Shown piece by piece: positions 14,813-21,021 of a stretch of DNA of 21,021 nt. Below the pieces are notes generated by a model. The model saw nothing but the letters and a program-made list of their open reading frames with translations, was not told the DNA's origin and did not search any database. The DNA is taken from the NCBI GenBank assembly GCA_900893395.1, contig CAAHFI010650194.1:1-21021 (forward strand), read 5' to 3'. The translations under genes were made by a program, and so were the position numbers. The stretch is from Euglena gracilis. Lineage: Eukaryota > Euglenozoa > Euglenophyceae > Euglenales > Euglenaceae. Positions within the stretch are counted from its first letter, which is position 1. The number at the start of each line of letters is the position of its first letter.

Positions 14813-15570
14813 GTCAAAAAACACTCATTTTCGGCTTAAAAACTGTTTTTCTGGGTCCGGGAAGGCCAAAAATTCTTTTCGACTTCTTTCACCCAGTTTT
14901 CACCTCAAGTATAGGATTCGGGCCCAAAACAGGGTGTTGGCGGGTCGAAAAACACTCATTTTTGGCTTAAAAAAAAAAGATTTTTTCCGGGTCCGGGAGG
15001 CCAAAAAACATGGTTTTGGGCAAAAAAAAATCGATTTTTTTTGCCTGAAAACGGCTAAGTGTGACAATGGGAAAAATGTACAGAATGTCCCAAATTGGCC
15101 GAAAACAGCCGTATCTCGGGCGAGGCGGGGAGTTACAGGGAAATCAAAACGCCGGTAGATAGACAGGTAGAAACTCTGGTGGGTCGCCGGACATTTTTTT
15201 CAACTCCCCCACCATTTTGGTGATATTTTGCAAAAACTGGTTTTTTGGCCTGTTTTGGCAGAGTCCCCATGGCGAAACCACAAAATGGCCGTATGTTGGC
15301 CCAGGCGGGGAGTTGGCCCAAACCGCGCATATACCGGTGGATAGGGCGTCCCAAAGTTGTGGAATGAGGTACTCTTTACTTTTTCTCAACTCCCAGCGTT
15401 TTCGAGATATTTTGAATTTTTCGATTTTTTGACCCCAAAAATGACCCTTTTGCCTGTCCAATGAAATTTCTTTGGGGAAAAAACGGCAGACAACTTTTTT
15501 GCTCGGGCCATATCTCCGGCCTGGCGGGGAGTTGGGGGCAAAGTGAGGGTTCTGGAGAAACTAGGGATCC
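14806..15570. repeat. Diverged tandem repeats (satellite-like)
   Basis: A 65-70 bp unit (AACACTCATTTT-GGCTTAAAA ... GGGTCCGGGA-GGCCAAAAA) occurs at about 14806-14872 and 14938-15010. Three longer units follow with the landmark AGGCGGGGAGTT at about 15124, 15302 and 15521, spaced about 180-220 bp. Two are joined by CAACTCCC...GATATTTTG stretches. No coding sequence is recognised. Confidence 0.65.
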
Positions 15571-15711
15571 TCTCCTAACCTATAGGCTATTGATTTCTCG
15601 GGTCCGGATATCAGGTCACATCGATAATCCGCGGGTGCCATTGCCTACTCGGGGGGAAGGTGTGAGTTTCTTACAGGCGGCTCCTGATGCCTGTCCCCAT
15701 CCTCCTTGCAG

Positions 15712-15766
15712 TCTTTTGTAATGTCAGGCAGTGAAATTGGGTCCGAAGCTTTGGAGAGTGTGTATT
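15712..15766 (+). CDS. Exon of gene model 3
   Basis: The polypyrimidine acceptor CATCCTCCTTGCAG precedes SFVMSGSEIGSEALESVY and the strong donor TATT|GTGAGT (15767). If unspliced the frame continues to a TAG at 15817-15819. The in-frame ATG at 15721 could be a start codon. Confidence 0.45.
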
Positions 15767-18700
15767 GTGAGTCTTTTCCAAAAAGCAGTGACACCAAACT
15801 CTGCTTTTGCCTGCACTAGACAGGAGCGTTTTTGTCTGTTGCACCTCCGACAATTATGCTCGACTGCTCCCGTTTAACATGGCATTTCTTTGGGTTCTTT
15901 ATAGGTGGCCAACCTAGAGCTCCTGAGGGGTTTCTTATAGGTGGGGTTTCTTATAGGTGGGTGACGGTCCGAAAATCCCCGAAGGGTTTCTTATAGGTGG
16001 GGGTTTCGCTGAGCTCTTATCTCTTTAGAGTAAGAGCGAAGCTCACCACCGGGGTTGGGGACCCCCCTGACCCCCCCCCGCCCCCCCCACAAGAATCCTC
16101 CTAGCAATGACTCGACACCCACCAATAAGAAATGGTTTCTTATTGGTGGGGTGGGTTTACTCCTTGGCGGCGAAACTTGCAGTAAAGCATTTGTGTTGGT
16201 GTGTGTATTTAGGCACACCGATGCAAACCTTTTTCAACTTTTTGTCAGGGGTTGGGGTCCAGGTTTTGAACTGCTTGTGACACGCTAGCCTCCATTTGTT
16301 GATTTCCAGTGATGACACCTGGGGAAATGGTGCAAATTTGGTGTTTTTGACCCGGGGGTTTTTTTTTTTGTCTTGGACCCCCTCCCCCCGGGGGGTGAGG
16401 GTGGGTGGGTCCCTTGGACCCCCTCCCCCCTGGGGGGGGGTAGGGGCTGGTGGGTATATCTTTTTTGGCGCTGAAGGCGCCGAAAATTTTTGAAAAAGGT
16501 GCTATTTTGGGCATTTTTGGCCATTTTCGGGCAAAAGTGGGTGGGTCCCCGGGACCCTCCCTCCCTCCCCCGGGGGGGGGGGGCACCCCAGGGGGTGGGT
16601 GGTGGGTGCCGACCCCTTCCCCCCTCCCCCCCAGTCTTAAAAAAACCTGTTTTGACCCTCCAAAATAGGTCTTCGGGTTGTGAAACTCCCAGGACTGATC
16701 TCCCAGAAGTGAGAAATATACAAAAATACACGGAAACCCAGTCCTTGCCCCCCCATTTCCTGTGTGACAAATGCCAGTGTGAGGTTGTGTTTTGGAGGTG
16801 AGGTGACATGTCCAGGGTTTTGGATCAATATGTGTTACGTAGAATCACATAAAACGCGTAAAATCACATAAAATCACGTAAATCCATTTTTTTGAGAAAT
16901 TGCGGGAAAGCACGTAAAATCACGTCGATCATGTTTAAAATAAATTGTGATAATTCTTTTCTTTTTCTTGGGACGACTAGATTGAAGGCAAATGCATCGT
17001 AGATATCACATAATGTTTCTCAACACCCAGTTTCTTGCAATTGTGGTTTGAATCTTCCTAAGTTTAATAGAAATTGTTCTTTCAAGCTACGTTTTTGTTT
17101 GTTTGTTTGTTTGTTGTTGTTTTCAGGGCACATGTCACATATTCTATAAAGCCATTGGAGAAACTGTGGCATTAGAGATGACAAAGCACACTAGAGATGA
17201 CAAAGCAAACCATTCGTTCCCAGGGCATTAGTGCGGAAATCCGGAAATTTTCTGGCCTGCACGTAAACCACGTAAATCACAGAAAATCACATACAGGATT
17301 TTTGGCCGTCAGCACGTGTGAATGAAAGACCCTGTAGGTCCACCCCTTTGCTTTCTGAAGCCCTTGGCACGGCGTGGAGCGGGGGGGGGGAATGCAACTT
17401 GCATAATTTGCATTTTTTGCATAATCAGGTTTTCCCGAAATTTGCATTTTTTTGCATTTTTTTGCATTTTTTTGCATTTTTTTGCATAAAAATATTTTGC
17501 CCTGGAAAAAATTTTTGTAGTTGGTTGCCGTATGTTTGGATTTTTTTGCATTTTTTTGCATTTTTTACATAAAATATTTTGCTCTTGAAAAAATTTTGTA
17601 GTTGGTTGGCATATGTTTGGATTTTTGCATTTTTTTGCGTTTTTTTGCATAAAATATTTTGCCCTGGAAAATTTTTTTTGATTTTAGGCAGCAAAGCTCT
17701 GTCATATTCCAGCTTTTCTCAAGGTTTTCATGCAAGTTGCATTTTTTTGCATTTTTGCATTTTTTTTTTGCATTTTCTTGCATTTTTTGACTTGCATAAT
17801 TTGAAGGGCCAAGTTGCATTTCCCCCCTGCGTGGAGGTTTTTGAAGTTGCTTACGAAAGGAGTGGATATAACAAATAAAGTAGGTAGAAATAAAAAGAAT
17901 GGGCTGTTAGAGATTGCTTTGCCATTGGTGGTTGATGAGGGGGATACAGAAGGCAGAGGATAGTTACCAGTTGAGTTGTTCAGTGGAAGGTTGTCCACCA
18001 CTGCACTGACGTTTGAGATTCTCTGACCCACACAATAGCAAAAATGATGTTGGTGTGCGCAATTGTGCATTTGGTCGGTGTGTGCAAATGCCCACACCGG
18101 CCATTTTAAAACCAACCAAGAGCCTCATATGTCAGCGTGTTTGGCGCTGGAAAATGATTTTGATGAAACTGTGGTGTTCCCTCCCTTGTATTCCAGTGCG
18201 TTGTACCCTGTCCCCATGAGCATTGCTGGTGGTTGGTGTGCGCAATTGTGCAAACGGACCATTCCAATGGTTGATTTGCGCATTTGTGCACACCACACCA
18301 ACTGAAATTTTGTTTTAATTTTGAAGCCTTAACGACAGGGATTTTACGACAAGAGAAGAGTGGAAACAGGAGGAGAGCAGCGTGTGGAGGTGTTGCTGAG
18401 GTTGATCTGTGGCTGCCCTGACATTTGTTCTTTCTTTATTACCACCGGGGGATAACCTCGATTTGTGCTTGCAATGAAACAGCGGTGCCTGGCGCTTCCA
18501 TCTGTACCCCAGACTCCTCACCAGTGACCCTCGTTGCCATAATAAGGCCAATGCCATCGAGAAGTGGGTCTTTGCCAGGCTGAATTTTAAGGTTTGATTT
18601 TGAACCCCCCCCCCCTGGGGAAAGGGTCCACTTCGGCTTCAGCAGCGCCCTGGCACAAACAATATTATCCCTTCTCCCCAAATAATATTTCCTTGTGTTT

Positions 18701-18983
18701 TGAGAGGTTAAGAATGCCCCCACCAGATCTTCCAAATTGTACATGGAGCTGCAAATAAGGTGCCTACCTGCCTGGTCGATCGATCCTGCCAGGTCGTGGG
18801 TCAAAAATACCCCACGAGATTGACCCCCCCCCATTTGAGAAAATGGCCCGGGGAAAAACTTTGGAACCCCCCCCCCCGATTTTGATTGACTGATTCCCCT
18901 GATTTTTCGACCCCCCCTCCCCCTATCAACGAGAAAATATTTTCCAGAGGCCCTTCAGGCGGCTGGACAGTTGACTTTTGGAG
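15712..18983 (+). CDS. Gene model 3: unrecognised protein, nine or ten exons, two element-filled introns
   Basis: Exons are 15712-15766, 16310-16340, 16669-16783 (or 16797), 17127-17224, 17338-17373, 17837-17879, 18339-18400, 18483-18591, 18727 to about 18792 and 18948-18983. Reading phase is consistent through the chain to 18759. It requires a GC donor at 17225 and the 16783 donor. The product is a mixed, non-repetitive protein with a Cys-rich CDKCQCEGTC segment formed at one junction. I do not recognise the family. Intron 16341-16668 is nearly all element A3 and intron 17374-17836 is element J. The natural composition, phase agreement and two independent element-filled introns make this the best gene model. 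Start and end are not established. Confidence 0.5.
16118..16150. repeat. Perfect short hairpin
   Basis: CCACCAATAAGAAA and TTTCTTATTGGTGG flank a 3-base loop. The arms are a variant of the CCACCTATAAGAAA motif family. Confidence 0.9.
16310..16340 (+). CDS. 31-nt exon of gene model 3
   Basis: After GTTGATTTCCAG the frame reads L-MTPGEMVQI-W, using one base from 15766 and giving two bases to 16669. The donor is ATTTG|GTGTTT, four bases before the A3 TSD. Confidence 0.45.
16345..16658. mobile_element. Family A element, copy A3 (16354-16649), filling an intron
   Basis: It starts GGGGGTTTTTTTTTTTGTCT and ends CAGTCTTAAAAAAACCTG. A perfect 9-bp TSD TTTTGACCC lies at 16345-16353 and 16650-16658. 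Internal landmarks match A1 and A2, including a GGCGCTGAAGGCGCC palindrome, GAAAAAGGTGCTATTTT, and two C/G-rich blocks. The inferred intron is 16341-16668 (328 nt), of which 296 nt are the element and 18 nt the TSDs. Confidence 0.85.
16669..16783 (+). CDS. Exon of gene model 3, Cys-rich end
   Basis: The acceptor CCAAAATAG is followed by SSGCETPRTDLPEVRNIQKY then TETQSLPPHFLCDKCQCE. Donors are GAG|GTTGTG (16784), which fits the phase of 17127, or GGAG|GTGAGG (16798), which is stronger but out of phase with it. If neither is used the frame stops at 16799-16801. Confidence 0.5.
16830..17300. repeat. AATCACGTAA repeat clusters flanking an exon
   Basis: Degenerate units of AATCACRTAAA and CACGTAAA occur at 16837-16930 and again at 17258-17295, with ordinary sequence between them. 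They look like subterminal repeats of one more element. I could not find clean terminal inverted repeats or a TSD. The candidate exon 17127-17224 lies inside. Confidence 0.5.
17127..17224 (+). CDS. Possible exon of gene model 3
   Basis: GTTGTTTTCAG precedes GTCHIFYKAIGETVALEMTK then HTRDDKANHSFP. It contains a short internal duplication, AGAGATGACAAAGCA twice. The 3' end needs a GC donor (CCAGG|GCATTA) to join 17338 in phase; the GT at 17231 would give a stop. Its position between two repeat clusters leaves open that it belongs to a mobile element. Confidence 0.35.
17338..17373 (+). CDS. Exon of gene model 3 interrupted by element J
   Basis: After ACCCTGTAG the frame reads STPLLSEALGTAW up to the TSD GCGTGGAG. 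Removing the element with one TSD copy gives an unbroken frame into FLKLLTKGVDITNK at 17838. Splicing from the GT in the left TSD copy to the AG in the right copy also keeps the frame. Confidence 0.5.
17372..17836. mobile_element. Family J hAT-like MITE (17380-17828) with perfect 8-bp TSD
   Basis: GCGTGGAG flanks both ends (17372-17379 and 17829-17836). Terminal inverted repeats are CGGGGGGGGGGAATGCAACT, followed by TG, and the inverse CAAGTTGCATTTCCCCCCT. Inside are many TTTTTTTGCA units and three copies of a block GCATAAAATATTTTG-CCTGGAAAA ... GTAGTTGG, about 100 bp apart. It has no coding capacity. A C/AGGGG terminus and 8-bp TSD fit hAT. Confidence 0.85.
17837..17879 (+). CDS. Exon of gene model 3
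   Basis: It starts directly after the AG of the right TSD copy and reads FLKLLTKGVDITNK. It ends at AATAAA|GTAGGT (17880), phase 0. Without that donor the frame continues to a TAG near 17992 with a plausible composition, so a longer terminal exon is an alternative. Confidence 0.45.
18049..18302. repeat. GCGCAA repeat pair, possible small TIR element
   Basis: GTTGGTGTGCGCAATTGTGC occurs at 18049-18068 and again at 18232-18251. The second copy is followed by an inverted relative, TTTGCGCATTTGTGCACACC then ACACCAAC, ending at 18302. That gives a foldback of about 70 bp at 18232-18302. It lies in the intron before 18339. Confidence 0.65.
18339..18400 (+). CDS. Exon of gene model 3
   Basis: The acceptor TTAACGACAG precedes GFYDKRRVETGGEQRVEVLL and two leftover bases, with donor CTGAG|GTTGAT (18401). 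Phase fits both neighbours. A competing frame in the same DNA, DFTTREEWKQEESSVW with donor at 18390, also joins 18483 in phase but does not follow 17879. Confidence 0.5.
18483..18591 (+). CDS. Exon of gene model 3
   Basis: AATGAAACAG is followed by a frame reading GAWRFHLYPRLLTSDPRC then HNKANAIEKWVFARLNFK. The donor is TTTAAG|GTTTGA (18592), phase 0. It is rich in aromatic and charged residues and has an in-frame stop directly outside each boundary. This is the single most convincing exon of the gene. The family is not recognised. Confidence 0.6.
18727..18792 (+). CDS. Possible exon of gene model 3
   Basis: GCCCCCACCAG precedes IFQIVHGAANK in phase with 18591. Donors lie at 18760 (AAG|GTGCCT) or about 18793 (CCAG|GTCGTG). 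Reading on adds VPTCLVDRSCQ without a break, so the longer form is shown. Confidence 0.4.
18948..18983 (+). CDS. Possible exon of gene model 3
   Basis: AATATTTTCCAG is followed by ALQAAGQLTFG and the donor GGAG|GTGCAA (18984). It could continue, in phase, to an open stretch ELAWSNEQAVQMCSF starting at about 19242, but no clean donor ends that stretch. Confidence 0.35.
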
Positions 18984-19129
18984 GTGCAAAAATGGGGCAA
19001 AAGTGGGGCGGATTTTGGGCTGGCCAGGTCAAATCTTGTGTCAGAGAAGCTTTTTTTTTGCATAATCGGCAGCTTTTGGGTCACTTTTTTTGCATTTTCG
19101 ATTTTTGGGTACCCGGTTTGACCTGGGTC

Positions 19130-19210
19130 GGGCTCGGTTCCAGCCAGCGGGGAGGGGCCAGCCAGCAGCTTTTTTCCAGCCAGCCCAAATTTTCCAGCTG
19201 CTGAGCTGGA
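19130..19210. repeat. CCAGCCAGC repeats
   Basis: Several irregularly spaced CCAGCCAGC units, ending with CAGCTGCTGAGCTGG. Confidence 0.7.
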
Positions 19211-19354
19211 CCCTCTACCCGGGGGGGGGTCGCTTTCAACAGAGCTGGCTTGGTCAAATGAACAAGCTGTGCAAATGTGTTCGTTCCTTGTTTTTGTCTA
19301 AGTGGAAAGCCATTCTGGAAGAATTCCACAGGCAATTGAATTGAGGTCCTTAAG

Positions 19355-19470
19355 CGGAAGAGTGGAATGGGGTTGACCGTGAGGCATTTGTGGCTCTTGA
19401 CCGACTTGCACATCACGCAAGCAGGCCCACCTTCCGGCTTGGGACTGGGTACATAGGGCACACCCCTTGG
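19355..19470 (+). mobile_element. Probable fossil Ty3/gypsy RNase H fragment
   Basis: The translation EWNGVDREAFVALDRLAHH, followed by a FRL-T-Y segment, resembles the start of the RNase H domain of gypsy-type pol, where W-x-x-V-D-x-E-A-F is followed by a basic helix and F-x-L-x-T-D. It is short, isolated and broken or truncated. No LTRs are seen. The call is tentative because the match rests on one motif. Confidence 0.4.
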
Positions 19471-19479
19471 GCTCCTCCC

Positions 19480-20370
19480 CAGGCCCCCCCGCCACGCTGC
19501 TGGGGCATCACCTATCCTGTACCAGTACCTCGCCCCACCCACAGCGACTCCCCGTTCCTTGCACCCTCCCTTTTCTCATCGTTCGGTGGAATTCTGTGCT
19601 CTCTGCTCAAGGGATTTCTCTGGGCGATTCTCATTTCCTGATAATAAATATCAGAAATGACATGTCAAAAATCTTCTACTGTGTATTTTCAGCTTGATGA
19701 GGTTTGGTGATTTTTGACATTTTTATTATTTTGGCCCATTTAGCATGTGTTAGAACTGGTATTTTTGAGACAGTTTTCGCTAATTGCCAAAAATTGCTCT
19801 TTTTGGACCTATTATGAACCCTCCCATGGCATGGGAAGGCTTTTATTTGGTCAATTTTTTCAGCAATTATCCAAAAAGGAGAACTCCCCAAATGAGACCC
19901 CCCTTGGGATTCTCAGCAAAGGACCAAAAAGTGGGCCTGAGTCTTATTTGGGGGATCCTCCCTCCTCACAGGATCCCCCTCCCTCAGGCATTTGCCCCCC
20001 CCACTTATATGCAACATGGCCACCCTAAAGTTGGCCTTCGGCCTTATGGCGCCAATATTTCTAACATGCAAACTTGGCCCCATAAGGGGCTGGCCTTCCC
20101 TTGAATCATATGGCCCAGGTCAAGCGCCCCGGGGGGGGGGGCGGGGTCCGGGGGGATATACCCTGGATGGAGGGGACCCCCCTCGGTCTTTAAAATTACC
20201 TGACTGTGTTATTCATCTCACCTGTTTGCACACAGTGAATTAAAAATGTGTTTTCATTCAAAAGTGCTCTCCCACAGAGGGATTTCCTTGGCATTAATTT
20301 CCATTTGTCGTCCGTAATTCTGAAAGTCTTGTTATGTGTGGCATTCCACCCCAAACGCCAGGCAGACATT
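19480..20370. other. No gene recognised
   Basis: Mixed sequence with several open but unremarkable frames. At 20118-20200 a short C/G-run block ends with CGGTCTTTAAAATTACCTG, which resembles the right end of family A (GGTCTTAAAAAAACTG). It may be a decayed fragment of that family without the diagnostic interior. Confidence 0.35.
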
Positions 20371-20905
20371 TAGGCGGCCAAAACTCGCATTTAAGGTTTT
20401 GATTTTTAGCTTGCGCTTTGGCGCAAATTTCCGAACTTTTTTTGAGACCCGGCGGTGAAGCCCACCCTTTTGACCCTCTGGTTCCTCGGAGACCCTCCAC
20501 AGTGGCTGGTGCATCATTTGCCGATGTTGGGACCCAGGGAACAGGCCCAATTTTGGTGTTTTTCGGCCTGTGCACCATTTTTGAAAAAGGTTCAAAACCC
20601 TGGGTTTGACCGCCGGACACGTGAATTTTCCCCAAAAAGTGCAAAACCCCCGTTGCGAGTCCCTCGTTTTTGAAGCTTTGATTGTGTTCCCGGATGGTGC
20701 CACAGGCTGGGTGTAATTTGGCCCTTTTTGTTGCTTTTTTGGGGGGGCTCTGCGATGTGTGTCTGAAGGGTTGCCTGCTGAGGCATCCAGAGGGTGGACT
20801 CTACACACACACGTTGTGAAAAGTTGGGAAAAGCGGCATGTCACAGAGTTGCGATCCCTGGTGCTTGAAGTGGAGGAGCGGCACAGCGGGAACAACCCAG
20901 GTGGG
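20371..20905 (+). repeat. Family E mosaic repeat, longest copy (E2)
   Basis: Its first half (20371-20608) matches 11669-11905 and its second half (about 20600-20905) matches 3311-3660. This copy therefore shows that the two are parts of one unit of about 535 bp. The second half includes an open frame, EGLPAEASRGWTLHTHV then WEKRHVTELRSLVLEVEERH, ending at a donor-like CCCAG|GTGGGG near 20902. Whether this is a duplicated host exon or a mobile element ORF is unresolved. Confidence 0.55.
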
Positions 20906-21021
20906 GGGGGGTTGGGGGGATTGAGGGCAAGCCAGGGATGGATGGGAAGCCCTTCGGTATTGAGGTAGGTGGTAGGGGGGGGTCCTGACCACCCCCCCCT
21001 GGGGGGGGTAAGGTGGTAGGG

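Larger units (their letters stand above)
14622..16005. repeat. Region bounded by inverted CCACCTATAAGAAACC motifs
   Basis: The left edge carries CCCCACCTATAAGAAACCC and CCTCTATAAGACC (14624-14660). The right edge carries at least three copies of the inverse, GGGTTTCTTATAGGTGGG (about 15928-16005). The layout parallels the block at 961-1375. It may be a composite foldback element about 1.4 kb long. However, a gene-model-3 exon lies inside it, so the two edges may be independent. Confidence 0.45.

Noticed and set aside
17277-17694. Minus-strand Lys/Asn/Met/Gln-rich open frames
   Set aside because: They are translations of the TTTTTTTGCA repeats inside element J.
20332-20895. 187-codon open frame on the minus strand
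   Set aside because: It overlaps repeat E. The other copy (about 11675-11920) is also open on the same strand, but plus-strand frames are equally conserved, so openness reflects composition more than coding.
1-21021. Dinoflagellate spliced-leader sequence
   Set aside because: I looked for the conserved CCATTTTGGCTCAAG core and found no match; CCATTTT strings here belong to family A elements.

Overview
This window looks like nuclear DNA of a unicellular eukaryote with a large, repeat-rich genome. Coding sequence occurs only as short exons (about 30-245 nt) bounded by GT/AG, with one possible GC donor. The introns are T-rich and loaded with short repeats, long C/G homopolymers and MITE-like elements. 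A dinoflagellate or similar microalgal protist is my best guess. It rests only on the intron-rich layout, the RanBP2-type zinc finger and the element-filled introns. I saw no spliced-leader, rRNA or tRNA sequence, so the guess is weak.

Layout, all likely genes on the + strand. (1) About 1585-5745: a gene model of roughly a dozen small exons encoding a Gly/Asn/Arg-rich protein. It ends in a RanBP2-type zinc finger, with the stop at 5743-5745. (2) About 5965-6215: a decayed Ty3/gypsy-type integrase fossil. (3) About 6552-9246: exons of an Ala/Pro/Glu/Asp-rich low-complexity protein with a stop at 9244-9246. One of its introns is almost entirely a mobile element. (4) 9435-10134: a perfect 29-bp hairpin, a 32-bp tandem array and a second copy of that element, followed by a possible 37-nt exon wedged between two elements. 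(5) 11224-12932: a 1.7-kb non-autonomous hAT-like element. (6) 13300-15700: hairpins, a TCTA microsatellite, a GC-rich block and diverged tandem satellite. (7) About 15712-18983: the most convincing gene model, nine or ten phase-compatible exons of an unrecognised protein. (8) 19000-21021: a probable gypsy RNase H fossil and a mosaic repeat that recurs elsewhere in the window.

The most interesting signal is that several introns consist almost wholly of MITE-like elements with terminal inverted repeats and 8-10 bp target-site duplications (TSDs). Three unrelated families do this: family A (2582-2874, 10182-10411, 16354-16649), family G (7094-7494, about 9797-10127, about 13575-13785) and family J (17380-17828). 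In J the TSD itself contains both the GT and the AG needed to splice the insertion out in frame. This is the signature expected of introners, transposons that create introns. Two families (A and J) appear in the same gene.

Reading frames in the low-complexity exons repeatedly slip by one base in C or G runs. Either the assembly under-calls homopolymers or these genes are decaying. Every exon model here is inferred by eye from splice motifs and phase, without transcripts.
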